DNA of 64,000 nt from Ewingella sp. CoE-038-23 (GCF_040419245.1 NZ_JAZHOH010000001.1:4464001-4528000), one strand, 5' to 3'; positions 12,419-25,720 are shown, numbered from the stretch's first letter. Notes: generated by a model from the sequence alone, not told the origin. A program made the numbers and translations.

Positions 12419-12791
12419 AATCATTTATTCCATTAATTAAAATCCGCACTGTATAGAGGGTACTACATCTCAAAGATTAGCAAACTTCAACTTACGATGC
12501 GGCGTCAATCGGAATGCAGAGTGCAAGAGTGGCCATACAGATATCCTGTTGATAGTCTGCCAGCCGTCTTCTGGAGCATTTGATTTGCATAAATTGCATC
12601 AGATCTGGGGATTCACTTTGATTAGAGCAATATTGAGAATGACTTACTAACGTCTGATGTTGCGTAAAGCGGGCTTTAAGGATGGTCGCAATGTCAGAGG
12701 TAAGGACAGACGTTCAGGATGCAAATAATCAGTGCCGGTTCGTCGCTGATTTTCCTTCAGGCTGACTTGTCCAAAACGAGTAACAATCGCC
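12419..12791. other. Non-coding stretch between IS5 and IS1
   Basis: No convincing gene is seen in these 373 bp. Part of it is presumably the upstream region of the fragment at 12345-12418. The IS1-proximal part has only short open frames (for example 24 codons from the ATG at about 12690) without a ribosome site or recognisable similarity. Confidence 0.5.
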
Positions 12792-12846
12792 GGTGATGCT
12801 GCCAACTTACTGATTTAGTGTATGATGGTGTTTTTGAGGTGCTCCA

Positions 12847-13122
12847 GTGGCTTCTGTTTCTATCAGCTGTCCCTCCTGTTCAGCTACTGACGGGGTGGTG
12901 CGTAACGGCAAAAGCACTGCCGGACATCAGCGCTATCTCTGCTCTCACTGCCGTAAAACATGGCAACTGCAGTTCACTTACACCGCTTCTCAACCCGGTA
13001 CGCACCAGAAAATCATTGATATGGCCATGAATGGTGTTGGATGCCGGGCAACCGCCCGCATTATGGGCGTTGGCCTCAACACGATTTTACGTCACTTAAA
13101 AAACTCAGGCCGCAGTCGGTAA
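12847..13122 (+). CDS. insA: IS1 protein InsA
   Basis: This 91-residue DNA-binding protein of IS1 starts at GTG, as is usual for insA. It has a zinc-finger-like N-terminus ([14 protein letters not shown] ... CSHCRKTW) and a helix-turn-helix region near [18 protein letters not shown]. Alone it represses IS1 transcription; its sequence is also the N-terminus of the InsAB' transposase made by -1 frameshifting at AAAAAAC (13098-13104). Confidence 0.96.
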
Positions 13123-13544
13123 CCTCGCGCATACAGCCGGGCAGTGATGTGATTGTCTGCGCTGAAATGGACGAACAGTGGGGCTACGTCGGTGCTAAAT
13201 CACGTCAGCGCTGGCTGTTTTACGCGTATGACAGGATACGGAGGACGATTGTGGCGCACGTCTTCGGTGAACGCACTCTGGCCACACTGGAGCGACTTCT
13301 GAGCCTGCTGTCGGCCTTTGAGGTCGTGGTATGGATGACGGATGGCTGGCCGCTGTATGAATCCCGCCTGAAGGGAAAGCTGCACGTTATCAGCAAGCGT
13401 TACACTCAGCGCATTGAGCGACATAACCTGAATCTGAGACAACATCTGGCAAGGCTGGGACGGAAGTCACTGTCGTTCTCAAAATCGGTGGAGCTGCATG
13501 ACAAGGTCATCGGGCATTATCTGAACATAAAACACTATCAGTAA
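13041..13544 (+). CDS. insB: IS1 transposase catalytic part InsB
   Basis: The reading frame overlaps insA and is expressed mainly as the InsAB' fusion after -1 frameshifting at the A6C run. The catalytic DDE-type part includes [31 protein letters not shown] and [20 protein letters not shown]. It is 167 codons long as an isolated frame, the standard IS1 length, and it is undamaged, so the element appears active. Confidence 0.95.
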
Positions 13545-13559
13545 GTTGGAGTCATTACC

Positions 13560-14393
13560 CAAATTACTCTGCTCTGACACCACGCCTTTGACGATCAGCG
13601 GCAAAAATAGCGTGATACCAATTGTCCCAAAAGCTTGTAATAACCACAGTAGACTTAATGCCCAGACCTTTTTACTTTTTAATGCTGCTGACCAGCGATG
13701 GTCTTTATTTATCACTGACTCACCCGCTTCGCGATTTAATTGCTGCGTTAACGCATTACGCTGCGCCTCGCTTAGCCATTTGGCTTTCAGCGGTGAATCA
13801 TCTAAATAAAACCAGGTCACTATACCTAAAAGAAAGGCGGGAATACCTTCCAGCAGGAATAACCAGCGCCAGCCCTCGACACCTAAGAAGCCGTGCATAT
13901 TAAGAATCGTGCCCGAAATAGGTAAACCGACCACTGACGCCAGCGCAGCACCAATATAAAACAGCGACATGGCCCGCGCTCTGTCACTGCGCGGATACCA
14001 ACAGGAGAGATAATAAATGATCCCCGGCGTGAAGCCCGCCTCCGCGGCACCCAGCAGGAAACGCATGACGTAGAGCTGTACCGGCGTCTGTACCAGGCTC
14101 ATCCCGGCGGCCAGCAGGCCCCAGGTGATCATGATGCGGGCTATCCATAATTTCGCGCCAACGCGGGTTAAAATCACATTGCTCGGCACTTCGAAAATAA
14201 TATAGGAGATATAAAATATCCCGGCGGCTATACCGTACATTTCGGCGGTAAGCGCTAAATCCGCATTCATCTGCAACGCCGCTACCGAAATATTAGAACG
14301 GTCGATATAAGCAATGAGATACAGCAACATAATAAAAGGAATGATCCTGATATTCATTTTTTTAATGGTCGAGGAGTACAATTCATTATTCAT
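13560..14393 (-). pseudogene. MFS sugar-acid permease of the dgo operon, 3'-truncated
   Basis: The remaining 278 codons encode the N-terminal half and beyond of an anion:cation symporter-type major facilitator: about the first six helices plus helix 7 (YIDRSNISVAALQMNADLAL, then WGLLAAGMSL, RFLLGAAEAGFTPGIIYYLS, WRWLFLLEGIPAF). The end of the gene, normally another ~150 codons, is replaced by IS1; the frame reads about 26 more codons into IS1 before stopping at 13479. The ATG at 14393 has AAGGTG six bases upstream, preferred over the GTG at 14402. Position after dgoD suggests a D-galactonate transporter, although it resembles RhmT/TtuB-type permeases more than E. coli DgoT. It is almost certainly non-functional. 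Confidence 0.9.
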
Positions 14394-14495
14394 CGTACGC
14401 ACCTTGGTGTTGAATTACGTGTAGGGGAGCCCCTATCCCGTTAAGCGGAATAAAAACCCGTAGGTATTATTGTTTTAAATAAAAATAACCTGCTT

Positions 14496-14562
14496 ATGCC
14501 CTAAATAATTCGAGCTGTAGGAAGGCAGCCAACGCCCCTACGGCTCGAAGTATGCCGGGCAT
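14496..14562. repeat. Intergenic hairpin repeat, copy A (after dgoD)
   Basis: A long imperfect palindrome runs from ATGCCCTAAATAATTCGAGC through a loop containing AAGGCAGCCAACGCC to GCTCGAAGTATGCCGGGCAT. It touches the dgoD stop codon. Three further copies lie at 19050, 40967 and 42302. Confidence 0.8.
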
Positions 14563-15710
14563 TACCACTCGGCGACCGAGCCATCCTCATACCGCCACAC
14601 CGGATTGCGCCAGTCCGGAGCCTGCTTGCTGCGCTCAATCACCAACTCTTCATTGATCACCACGCCCAGACCCGGCTTGGTCGGCGGCAGGAAGAACGCC
14701 CCTTCCATGGAGAAATCCTCTTTATTCAGCACGTAATCGAGCAATTCCGCGCCCTGATTGTAGTGGATCCCCATGCTTTGCTCCTGAAACACCGCGTTGC
14801 GGGAAACAAAGTCGACGTGCAGGCAGGCCGCCAGCGCGATAGGCCCCAGCGGGCAGTGTGGCGCGAGGGTGACGTCATAGGCCTCGGCCATCGCGGCGAT
14901 TTTGTAGCACTCGGTGATGCCCCCGGCGTGGGAGAGATCGGGCTGAAGAATTGCCAATCCGCCCTGCTCCAGCACGCGTTTAAACTCGAAGCGTGAATAC
15001 ATGCGCTCACCGGCGGCAATCGGGATATGGGTCTGCGCGGCCAGCCGTGGGTAATATTCCGCCTGCTCGGCCAGTACCGGCTCTTCAATAAACAGCGGGC
15101 GATATGGCTCCAGCTCTTTGATCAGCACTTTTGCCATTGGCGCATTCACCCGGCCATGGAAATCCAGACCAAACTCAATGCTGTTGCCGAAGGCTTCGCG
15201 GATTTGCGCCACCACGGCGACGGTGGCATCGATTTTGCGCGAACTGTCGATAAGTCCCATCTCTTCGCAGCCATTTAGCTTGAACGTATCGAAGCCAATG
15301 CCCTGTAATTTGCGAATGCCTTCAATCACTTCCGCCGGACGGTCGCCGCCCACCCAACTGTAGGCTTTGATTTTATCTCGCACTAAACCACCAAGCAGTT
15401 GATAGACCGGCACGCCGAGCGCCTTGCCTTTGATGTCCCACAACGCCTGATCGATGCCGGAAATGGCACTCATCAGAATAGGGCCACCGCGATAAAAACC
15501 GCCACGATACAGGGTTTGCCAGATATCGTTGATGCGCGCCGGGTCTTGCCCAATCAGGTATTCACCCAACTCATGCACCGCTGCTTCCACGCTGCGGGCG
15601 CGGCCCTCAATCACCGGCTCGCCCCAGCCGCTGATGCCTTCGTCGGTGTCGACTTTCAAAAACATCCAGCGCGGCGCCAGACGGTAAGTGGTCAGTTTGG
15701 TAATTTTCAT
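14562..15710 (-). CDS. dgoD: D-galactonate dehydratase
   Basis: This 382-residue enolase-superfamily enzyme dehydrates D-galactonate to 2-dehydro-3-deoxy-D-galactonate in the De Ley-Doudoroff pathway. The metal and acid/base residues are in view: LDFHGRV (Asp and catalytic His), [15 protein letters not shown] and the second His in LAPHCPLGP. Length and C-terminus ([11 protein letters not shown]) match the family. Its ATG overlaps the dgoA stop codon (ATGA), so translation is coupled to dgoA. It is downstream of dgoRKA and upstream of the broken permease gene. Confidence 0.97.
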   Translation of the reverse strand: MKITKLTTYRLAPRWMFLKVDTDEGISGWGEPVIEGRARSVEAAVHELGEYLIGQDPARINDIWQTLYRGGFYRGGPILMSAISGIDQALWDIKGKALGVPVYQLLGGLVRDKIKAYSWVGGDRPAEVIEGIRKLQGIGFDTFKLNGCEEMGLIDSSRKIDATVAVVAQIREAFGNSIEFGLDFHGRVNAPMAKVLIKELEPYRPLFIEEPVLAEQAEYYPRLAAQTHIPIAAGERMYSRFEFKRVLEQGGLAILQPDLSHAGGITECYKIAAMAEAYDVTLAPHCPLGPIALAACLHVDFVSRNAVFQEQSMGIHYNQGAELLDYVLNKEDFSMEGAFFLPPTKPGLGVVINEELVIERSKQAPDWRNPVWRYEDGSVAEW

Positions 15711-16348
15711 TGCAGTGCCCCCCGATAGGCGTCGATAAAGGCGCGGGCCTGTTGTTGCGTGCGCGAAACCGGCTGCCCGGCGCGGTATAAATCGCTGCCC
15801 AGGCCAGCGCCGACGCAGCCTGCCGCCATAAACAGATGCAGGTTTTCCGGCGTGACGCCACCGACGGCGAACACCGGGATCGCCGGCGGTAACACCGCTT
15901 TCAGGGCTTTGATGTATTCAGGGCCGAAGGCCGAAGAGGGGAAAATTTTCAGCCCCTGTGCTCCAGCTTCCAGCGCGGTAAAGGCTTCGCTGGCCGTGGC
16001 ACAACCGGCGCAGACCACCATGCCCAGCTCGACGGCGCGGCGGATCACAGGCGCGGAGGTGTTTGGCGTCACCACCAGTTTGCCGCCCAATTCGGCCAGT
16101 TGGTCGACGTTCTGCGGCGTCAGTACGGTGCCGCCGCCAATCAGCGCGCGCGCTCCATACTTGGCGCTGACAGCCTTGATGCTGCTCTGCCAGTCGGGTG
16201 AATTCAGCGGAATTTCGATGGCGTTGAAACCCGCCTCAATCAGCACCTCGACGTGCTGCTCAGCCTCGGAAGGAGTAATGCCGCGCAGGATGGCGATCAG
16301 TGGCAGCAGTTCGCCGTCGAATACCTCAGTTTTCCAACTCATTGACAA
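15707..16348 (-). CDS. dgoA: 2-dehydro-3-deoxy-6-phosphogalactonate aldolase
   Basis: This 213-residue class I KDPGal aldolase splits 2-dehydro-3-deoxy-6-phosphogalactonate into pyruvate and glyceraldehyde 3-phosphate. The Schiff-base lysine is in [15 protein letters not shown]; the catalytic Glu is in AIEIPLNSP, and the phosphate-binding loops are GGGTVL and AVGGVTPEN. The gene overlaps dgoK by 23 bp upstream and dgoD by 4 bp downstream. It is a stand-alone aldolase, not fused to dgoD. Confidence 0.96.
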   Translation of the reverse strand: MSMSWKTEVFDGELLPLIAILRGITPSEAEQHVEVLIEAGFNAIEIPLNSPDWQSSIKAVSAKYGARALIGGGTVLTPQNVDQLAELGGKLVVTPNTSAPVIRRAVELGMVVCAGCATASEAFTALEAGAQGLKIFPSSAFGPEYIKALKAVLPPAIPVFAVGGVTPENLHLFMAAGCVGAGLGSDLYRAGQPVSRTQQQARAFIDAYRGALQ

Positions 16349-17225
16349 TGCTCCTTATTCCCGCCTGAAAAGCCGTATCGCCCTCGATAACCAAGGCCTG
16401 AATCCCCGCCATTTTCAGCGCGGGGAGATAACGTTGGGTCAACGCCGGGCTGCCCACCAGCACCAGCGGGCCGTGCTCTCGGCTGAGCGAGTAGTGTTGT
16501 TGCATTTGTGCCACTTCGTGGCCGATTAATAGGCCGGAGAGCCAGTCGCTGACTGAGGTTTTCGCCAGTTTTCCCAGCACTCGCGCGGCCCTGACTTCAA
16601 ACAGTCGGCGCATCAGGCTGCTGTCGTAGAAGCCCTGCTCCATGCCTTTGGCGAAAGCCGCGCTGTCGGCGGTTTGCTCCGGTAGGCCGCTACCAATCAG
16701 CGAATGGGTCAGCAGCAAGTGGTGCAACTCGCCGGTCATCACGGTAGAGAAATCCACTACGCTGTCGCCCTCAAGGCGCACCCATTTACTGTGAGTGCCG
16801 GGCAGCAGGTAAAACTCGGCGGGCCGCGTGGCATAAGCTCCCACCAGCTGGGTTTCCTCGCCGCGCATCACGTTGAGGTTGTCTTCACTTTCGATACAAA
16901 TACCCGGAATAATGCGCACATTGGCCGACGTAGCCTGCTCGACAGGCGTCAGCCGATGAGGGATTTCAGAAAGGCTGATCGGGCAACGCAGATAGGGCGC
17001 TGGCACCCAGCCCGCGTCGCTGCCGACCATTCCCGCCATCAAGACCGGCAAACCTTGCTGTTGCCACGGAGCAATAAGTTGCTGGAAAACCTGCGCCGGC
17101 GTTCGTCCTTCAAGGCGCGTAACCCCGGCGGTCGACTGCTGGCTGTCGACGCATTTGCCGTCGCGGTAAAGCCAAGCGCGCAGGTTGGTGGAGCCCCAGT
17201 CAACGGCGATATAGCTGTGGTTCAT
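16326..17225 (-). CDS. dgoK: 2-dehydro-3-deoxygalactonokinase
   Basis: This 299-residue ATP-dependent kinase phosphorylates 2-dehydro-3-deoxygalactonate at position 6, the second step of galactonate breakdown. The ASKHA-type N-terminal phosphate loop is visible as YIAVDWGSTNLRAWLY; other family landmarks are MAGMVGSDAGW, VMRGEETQLVGA and LLPGTHSKWV. It is of usual length. The start overlaps the dgoR stop codon by 4 bp and the end overlaps dgoA, so the operon is translationally linked. Confidence 0.95.
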   Translation of the reverse strand: MNHSYIAVDWGSTNLRAWLYRDGKCVDSQQSTAGVTRLEGRTPAQVFQQLIAPWQQQGLPVLMAGMVGSDAGWVPAPYLRCPISLSEIPHRLTPVEQATSANVRIIPGICIESEDNLNVMRGEETQLVGAYATRPAEFYLLPGTHSKWVRLEGDSVVDFSTVMTGELHHLLLTHSLIGSGLPEQTADSAAFAKGMEQGFYDSSLMRRLFEVRAARVLGKLAKTSVSDWLSGLLIGHEVAQMQQHYSLSREHGPLVLVGSPALTQRYLPALKMAGIQALVIEGDTAFQAGIRSIVNELEN

Positions 17226-17935
17226 GGCATCTCCTGCAAACGGCGGGTGGTGCTGGCAATCATGGCTAACGCCGCCTGCTCCGCCTCATCTGGATGTTGT
17301 AAGCGAATGGCGTCGTACAGAGACTGATGCTCGCGCAGGGTGCGCGGCATGTTGTTGGCGTCGGGCATGTAAGTTCTTTCGAAAACGGCGCGTTGCAGAG
17401 AACTGATGACCACGCTGAGCTGCTGCATAATCGGGTTATGCACCGCCGCCAGCACGGCTTCGTGGAAACGGACATCGGCCTCGTTAAACGCCTGACGCTC
17501 CTGAGCAAATGCCACCATGTCGTTGAGCGCGGCTTCAATTCGCATCAGATCGGCGGCCGTGGCGCGCGCAGCGGCCCAGCGAGCGATTGCCGGTTCCACT
17601 AAGTTGCGGATTTCACTCATGGCTGCGATAAGCTCGGGTTTATCACCCTGCGCCAGCGACCACTGCAAGACGTCGGTATCGAGGAAATTCCATTGGTCGC
17701 GCGGGGTGACGAACGCGCCGCGATAGCGTTTGATATCTATCAGTCGTTTGCCGGTTAGCGAGCGCATTACTTCACGGATAACGTTTCGCGAGGTTTGAAA
17801 CTCTTCGCACAGCTCAGATTCAGGCGCCAGCGCGGCGCCCGGTGGGTATTTGCCCGCCACAATCTGCTCGCCTAATGCCAAAATAATGCGATCGGTTTTG
17901 CTCAACAGGCTGTCTTCATTCACCACAACGTCCAT
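17222..17935 (-). CDS. dgoR: GntR/FadR-family galactonate repressor
   Basis: This 237-residue transcription regulator has an N-terminal winged helix (about residues 12-80: ESELCEEFQTSRNVIREVMR, RYRGAFVTPR) and a C-terminal all-helical FCD ligand domain (ISEIRN-like MSEIRNLVEPAIARWAA, FHEAVLAAVHNP, REHQSLYDAI). In E. coli DgoR represses the dgo operon and is released by D-galactonate. The ATG has GGAG five bases upstream. A 34-bp palindrome lies 37 bp before the start, consistent with autoregulation. It is the first gene of dgoRKAD. Confidence 0.95.
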   Translation of the reverse strand: MDVVVNEDSLLSKTDRIILALGEQIVAGKYPPGAALAPESELCEEFQTSRNVIREVMRSLTGKRLIDIKRYRGAFVTPRDQWNFLDTDVLQWSLAQGDKPELIAAMSEIRNLVEPAIARWAAARATAADLMRIEAALNDMVAFAQERQAFNEADVRFHEAVLAAVHNPIMQQLSVVISSLQRAVFERTYMPDANNMPRTLREHQSLYDAIRLQHPDEAEQAALAMIASTTRRLQEMP

Positions 17936-17971
17936 GCCATCTCCGGCTAAAAGTCATTCAACTTGTGAGCG

Positions 17972-18005
17972 ATTGTAGTACCCAATATTTGGGTTGTACT
18001 ACAAT
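17972..18005. promoter_or_regulatory. Probable DgoR operator
   Basis: Perfect 10-bp arms ATTGTAGTAC (17972-17981) and GTACTACAAT (17996-18005) flank a centre that contains a second palindrome, CCCAA-TAT-TTGGG. The TTGTAGTA/TACTACAA half-sites match the type known for E. coli DgoR. It is directly upstream of dgoR, the first gene of the operon. Confidence 0.82.
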
Positions 18006-18076
18006 TCAGATCACATTTTAGACAATCAGCAACATTGAATTAACAATTGTGTGAAGTGGCGACGAATGGCGGGCAT

Positions 18077-18100
18077 AAAAAAAGCGGCCAGTGGCCGCCC
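18077..18100 (-). terminator. Terminator of yidA
   Basis: On the minus strand GCGGCC-ACT-GGCCGC followed by TTTTTTTAT forms a strong intrinsic terminator 17 bp past the yidA stop codon. Confidence 0.88.
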
Positions 18101-18116
18101 TGTTCATCAGTCTATA

Positions 18117-18932
18117 TCAGACATTTAATACAAATTTTTCAACGGCATAGGCCACGCCGTCTTCAAGGTTGGTTTTGGTCACGAACTGGCTGACGGCCTT
18201 CACGCTGTCCAGCGCGTTACCCATTGCCACGCCGATACCGGCATATTCCAACATGGCGATGTCGTTTTCCTGATCGCCAAGGGTCATGACGTTTTCACGC
18301 GGAATGCCCAGTTTTTCCGCCAAGGCTTTGACGCCTTCGCCTTTGTTCACGCGCTTATCGAGGATCTCGAGATAGTACGGCGAACTTTTCATGATGGTGT
18401 AATTTTCCCGAGCTTCAGCAGGGATTTGCGCGATAGCGCGGTCGAGCAGCTCGGGATGATCGATCATCATCACTTTCGGGAAGGTCATCGCCGCGTCCAT
18501 CTCTTCTGCCGGGCAGAAGTGCAGGGGAATGCCGGTGACCGCCGACTCATGAACAGTGTACTGGCTGATATCGCTGTTGGCGGTAAACAGCTCGGTGCGG
18601 GTCAGCGCGTGGAAGTGAACGCCCAGCTCGCGAGACAACCTCTCAAAGTAGTGATAATCATGGATATCCATAGCTATTTCGGCAATCACGCTGCCATCCT
18701 GCGCGTTATGCACCAAAGCGCCGTTATTGGTAATGCAATAACAACCCTCTTGCTGCAAATCCAGCTCCATCAGGTAACGCTGCACGCCAACGAACGGACG
18801 GCCGGTCGCCAGAACAATCTGCACGCCTTTGTCGCGAGCGGCGGACAGTGCCTTTTTCACCGCGGGTGTCACTTCATGCTGCGGATTGAGCAACGTGCCG
18901 TCCATATCAATTGCGATTAATTCAATAGCCAT
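18117..18932 (-). CDS. yidA: HAD-superfamily sugar phosphatase YidA
   Basis: This 271-residue Cof-type haloacid dehalogenase hydrolyses sugar phosphates in E. coli. Motif I is LIAIDMDGTLL, motif II the Thr in VLATGRP, motif III the Lys in LEILDKRVNKGEG and motif IV GDQENDIAML. The frame is open for 30 codons further upstream, but MAIELIAIDMDGT is the family N-terminus and has AGAGG at the right distance, so 18932 is the start. It has its own terminator and lies between the dgo operon and gyrB, as in E. coli. Confidence 0.95.
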   Translation of the reverse strand: MAIELIAIDMDGTLLNPQHEVTPAVKKALSAARDKGVQIVLATGRPFVGVQRYLMELDLQQEGCYCITNNGALVHNAQDGSVIAEIAMDIHDYHYFERLSRELGVHFHALTRTELFTANSDISQYTVHESAVTGIPLHFCPAEEMDAAMTFPKVMMIDHPELLDRAIAQIPAEARENYTIMKSSPYYLEILDKRVNKGEGVKALAEKLGIPRENVMTLGDQENDIAMLEYAGIGVAMGNALDSVKAVSQFVTKTNLEDGVAYAVEKFVLNV

Positions 18933-18996
18933 AGCATCCTCTGAATTGTCGGTATCTAGCCCAATGCTAGCGCGATATGCCGAGTTGATCACGGAT

Positions 18997-19028
18997 AAAA
19001 AAAATCCGAAGTGATTTCTCACTCCGGA
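18997..19028 (-). terminator. Terminator of the dnaA-gyrB operon
   Basis: On the minus strand TCCGGAGTGA-GAAA-TCACTTCGGA is followed by eight T residues. It lies about 90 bp beyond gyrB, past the hairpin repeat, and about 65 bp upstream of yidA. Confidence 0.9.
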
Positions 19029-19049
19029 CTTAGTTTCATAACACTCTAC

Positions 19050-19114
19050 TACCCAAAATCATTCGTGCTGTATCAAGGCAGCCAACGCCGAGACAGCGCG
19101 AAGGATGCCGGGTA
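19050..19114. repeat. Intergenic hairpin repeat, copy B (after gyrB)
   Basis: The palindrome starts TACCCAAAATCATTCG and ends CGAAGGATGCCGGGTA, with the loop AAGGCAGCCAACGCC. It ends 3 bp from the gyrB stop codon. Confidence 0.8.
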
Positions 19115-19117
19115 TTT

Positions 19118-22640
<3,523 letters not shown>

Positions 22641-22649
22641 TAATTCAGA

Positions 22650-23750
22650 TCACAGCCTCATTGGCATAACAACGTAGGCGGCTGACTGGCTGGCGGCATC
22701 TTCAATCTGCACGCTGGATACTGAGTCAGTCAGCAGCAGATTCACGTCTTCGCACTTCAGCGCATTCAGCACGTCGAGCACGTAACTGACATTAAAGCCG
22801 ATTTCCATTTCAGTGCCGTCATAGCCGACGTCGAGAATCTCTTCGGCTTCTTCCTGCTCTGGGTTGTTGGCCGTAATTTTCAGCTGGTTATGGCTGACAT
22901 ACAGGCGAACACCGCGGAATTTCTCGTTGGAAAGAATGGCGGCGCGAGCAAAGGCTTGCTTGAGCAAGTCACAGCCCGCTTGCAGCGTTTTGTCCGGATT
23001 TTTCGGCAATACGCGGCGATAATCAGGGAAACGGCCATCAACCAGTTTCGAGGTGAAGATGAAGTCGCCGACGTGCGCACGGATGTTATTGCTGCCAATT
23101 TGCAGCTGCAATAGAGCGTCGCCGCCATCCAGCAGGCGAACCAATTCCATCACGCCTTTACGCGGTACGATCACCGAATGCGACGGCAACGCCTGCCCGA
23201 TAGGCATGGAGCAGACCGCCAGACGGTGGCCGTCGGTAGCCACAGTGCGCAGCTCTTCGCCTTCCGTCTCAAACAGCATGCCGTTTAAGTAGTAGCGAAC
23301 GTCCTGATGCGCCATGGAGAACTGAGTGGCTTCAATCAGGCGTTTTAAGGTCGCCTGTGGCAAAGTGAACTCGACTTCGCTCTGCCAGTCGTCCAGATTG
23401 GGGAAGTCAGTCGCAGGCAGGGTCGACAGCGAGAAACGGCTGCGGCCCGAGCGAACTAACATGCGGTCACCGTCCAGCGCGACGGAAATTTCCGCGCCGT
23501 CTGGCAGACCACGGCAAATATCAAAGAATTTACGCGCCGGAACGGTGGTCGCGCCCACTTCATGGGGTTGAGACAGGGCCACCTTCGCCACCATCTCCAT
23601 CTCTAAATCGGTACCTGTCAGCAACAGCGAACCCTCAGTCACCTGTAAAAGCAGGTTGCCGAGAATAGGTAAAGTTGGTCGCCCACCCAGCGGGCTACTG
23701 ACCTGTTGCAGCGGTTTTAGCAAATGCTCACGTTCAACAATAAATTTCAT
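22650..23750 (-). CDS. dnaN: DNA polymerase III beta sliding clamp
   Basis: This 366-residue protein has three tandem clamp folds that dimerise into the ring tethering DNA polymerase III and other partners. The N-terminus MKFIVEREHLLKPLQQVSSP and the C-terminal partner-binding end (AAYVVMPMRL) are typical. It lies 4 bp downstream of dnaA and is probably expressed from dnaA promoters and from promoters inside dnaA. Confidence 0.98.
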   Translation of the reverse strand: MKFIVEREHLLKPLQQVSSPLGGRPTLPILGNLLLQVTEGSLLLTGTDLEMEMVAKVALSQPHEVGATTVPARKFFDICRGLPDGAEISVALDGDRMLVRSGRSRFSLSTLPATDFPNLDDWQSEVEFTLPQATLKRLIEATQFSMAHQDVRYYLNGMLFETEGEELRTVATDGHRLAVCSMPIGQALPSHSVIVPRKGVMELVRLLDGGDALLQLQIGSNNIRAHVGDFIFTSKLVDGRFPDYRRVLPKNPDKTLQAGCDLLKQAFARAAILSNEKFRGVRLYVSHNQLKITANNPEQEEAEEILDVGYDGTEMEIGFNVSYVLDVLNALKCEDVNLLLTDSVSSVQIEDAASQSAAYVVMPMRL

Positions 23751-23754
23751 AGCG

Positions 23755-25146
23755 CTAGGAGGATAATGTTCTGATTAAGTTGGAGAAATCTTCTTTGATG
23801 TCGTGACTTTCTTCACGCAGCTGCTCGATTTTACGGCACGCGTGCAACACCGTTGTATGGTCGCGACCACCGAACGCATCGCCGATTTCTGGCAGGCTGT
23901 GGTTGGTGAGCTCTTTCGCCAATGCCATCGCCATCTGGCGCGGGCGGGCTACCGAACGAGAACGCCGTTTGGAGAGCAGGTCTGCAACCTTAATCTTATA
24001 ATACTCGGCCACCGTTTTCTGAATATTATCAATGGTGACCAACTTCTCTTGCAGCGCTAATAGATCGCGCAGCGCTTCACGAACGAAGTCGATAGTGATC
24101 GCCCGGCCAGTAAAGTTGGCGTTGGCAATGACGCGGTTCAGCGCCCCTTCCAGCTCACGAACGTTAGAACGCAGACGTTTAGCAATAAAGAAGGCGACTT
24201 CACCCGGCAGGCGAATATCATTTTCATCAGCCTTTTTCATCAAGATGGCGACGCGCGTTTCAAGCTCAGGTGGCTCAATCGCCACGGTCAAACCCCAGCC
24301 GAAGCGGGACTTAAGCCGGTCTTCAACGCCGTTAATCTCTTTCGGATAACGGTCAGACGTCAGGATAATTTGCTGGTTACCTTCAAGCAGGGCATTAAAG
24401 GTATGGAAGAACTCTTCCTGAGAACGCTCTTTATTAGCAAAGAATTGAATGTCATCGATCAGCAGTGCATCGACCGAACGGTAGTAACGTTTAAACTCTT
24501 CAATGGCGTTGTTTTGCAGGGCTTTAACCATGTCCTGAACAAAACGCTCGGAGTGCATGTACACCACTTTGGCATTGGCTTTGCGCGCCATGATGCCATT
24601 GCCGACCGCGTGCAATAAGTGGGTTTTACCGAGACCGGTACCGCCATAAAGGAAAAGAGGGTTATAGGCACCGCCAGGATTGTCCGCAACCTGACGTGCA
24701 GCCGCGCGAGCCAGCTGGTTCGATTTACCTTCGACGAAGTTGTCAAAAGTGTGCTTGGGATTCACATTCGAGCGATATGACAACTCGGGCTGTGCCGCCG
24801 AGCTGTCCCAGCTTGGGCGCGAAGGCGCAAGCCGTGGTGCAGGTTGAGTGGCAGGCGAACTCACGCTGGCGGTAACCGGCTGGTTAACGCGTTGAATCAG
24901 CGGCTTGCTGCCGACTTCAAAACGCAATAATGGCGCATCAGTGCCGCAAAAATCGTTAAGCAAACCATTGATATTGTTTAAATACTTGTCTCTCACCCAA
25001 TCAAGGACAAAACGATTAGGTGCGTAAAGCGCCAACGTATTGTCACTGAGTTCCGCCTGCAAGGGGCGTATCCACATACTGAATTCTGTGGCAGGTAACT
25101 CATCCTGCAAACGGGCAAGACATTGCTGCCAAAGCGAAAGTGACAC
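23755..25146 (-). CDS. dnaA: Chromosomal replication initiator DnaA
   Basis: The AAA+ initiator binds 9-mer boxes at oriC (about 31 kb to the right) and melts the origin. Domain I is [20 protein letters not shown]; a variable linker with Pro/Ser/Ala-rich sequence follows; the ATPase has [11 protein letters not shown] and LLIDDIQFF, and domain IV has [15 protein letters not shown]. The GTG at 25146 is chosen because it gives the standard N-terminus and has GGAGT upstream; another GTG lies four codons earlier. The protein would be 463 residues, slightly shorter than E. coli (467), with the difference in the linker. Confidence 0.97.
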   Translation of the reverse strand: MSLSLWQQCLARLQDELPATEFSMWIRPLQAELSDNTLALYAPNRFVLDWVRDKYLNNINGLLNDFCGTDAPLLRFEVGSKPLIQRVNQPVTASVSSPATQPAPRLAPSRPSWDSSAAQPELSYRSNVNPKHTFDNFVEGKSNQLARAAARQVADNPGGAYNPLFLYGGTGLGKTHLLHAVGNGIMARKANAKVVYMHSERFVQDMVKALQNNAIEEFKRYYRSVDALLIDDIQFFANKERSQEEFFHTFNALLEGNQQIILTSDRYPKEINGVEDRLKSRFGWGLTVAIEPPELETRVAILMKKADENDIRLPGEVAFFIAKRLRSNVRELEGALNRVIANANFTGRAITIDFVREALRDLLALQEKLVTIDNIQKTVAEYYKIKVADLLSKRRSRSVARPRQMAMALAKELTNHSLPEIGDAFGGRDHTTVLHACRKIEQLREESHDIKEDFSNLIRTLSS

Positions 25147-25399
25147 GGCGGACTCCACTCGAACAAGATCAAAAAAAGAAAAGGATCAGGATATTTTTTA
25201 AATCATGATTTTTGACACACGTACCGCCCGGCGTTGCGGGGGATGAGTCTTCAATCACCCTGTCAGTGATATGAATTACCGTGCGAACCGCTTTTTACGG
25301 TTTTGTCGACAACGAGCGTGCTGGGATCGCTGTCGGAATGGCGGATCATAACGCAATCCGACACAGAGATCCTCCCCTTCCTGACAGATTAGATCCTTT

Positions 25400-25408
25400 T
25401 TATCCACA
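25400..25408 (+). promoter_or_regulatory. DnaA box upstream of dnaA
   Basis: A perfect TTATCCACA lies about 255 bp upstream of the dnaA start with several GATC sites nearby, as expected for DnaA autorepression. Confidence 0.8.
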
Positions 25409-25563
25409 GGCTACGATCAGCAAGTGGGTAAGCTTAGCCGATCCTAAAAAAATTAGGTGTCGTAATCATCACTCACTGCAAAAAATAAGATTTATTCGCT
25501 ATGTTTTTAATCAGCCTGATCGTCAGATCACATAACTAAAGTGGAAGGATCTGCGGTCGATCC

Positions 25564-25591
25564 TTGCGCTTTAGGGCGGAGTCCGTATAAT
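25564..25591 (+). promoter_or_regulatory. Upstream promoter of rpmH
   Basis: TTGCGC and TATAAT are separated by 16 bp. The sequence lies in the 675-bp divergent region between dnaA and rpmH and points toward rpmH. Confidence 0.6.
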
Positions 25592-25691
25592 CCTCAGCCC
25601 TACGTGTGATGCCTGTGTTCCTGATGGTCATAGCCTGATGGGATTAAGCGGTGACCACGGGCCATATATGGTAAACATCTGGTAATGTAAA

Positions 25692-25720
25692 TTGACTCAG
25701 GACTGTACAGTTATTACAAT
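25692..25720 (+). promoter_or_regulatory. Proximal promoter of rpmH
   Basis: TTGACT and TACAAT are separated by 17 bp, about 100 bp before the rpmH start. It is one of two good sigma-70 candidates for this strongly expressed operon. Confidence 0.65.

Larger units (their letters stand above)
12792..13559 (+). mobile_element. IS1: IS1, complete copy
   Basis: The element is exactly 768 bp, the standard IS1 length. It begins GGTGATGCTGCCAACTTACT and ends AGTTGGAGTCATTACC, its imperfect terminal repeats. It carries insA and insB with an A6C slippery site at 13098-13104. IS1 normally makes a 9-bp duplication, but the flanks are ACAATCGCC on the left and CAAATTACT on the right. The lack of duplication fits an IS1-mediated adjacent deletion that fused foreign DNA to the truncated permease gene on the right. 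Confidence 0.98.
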
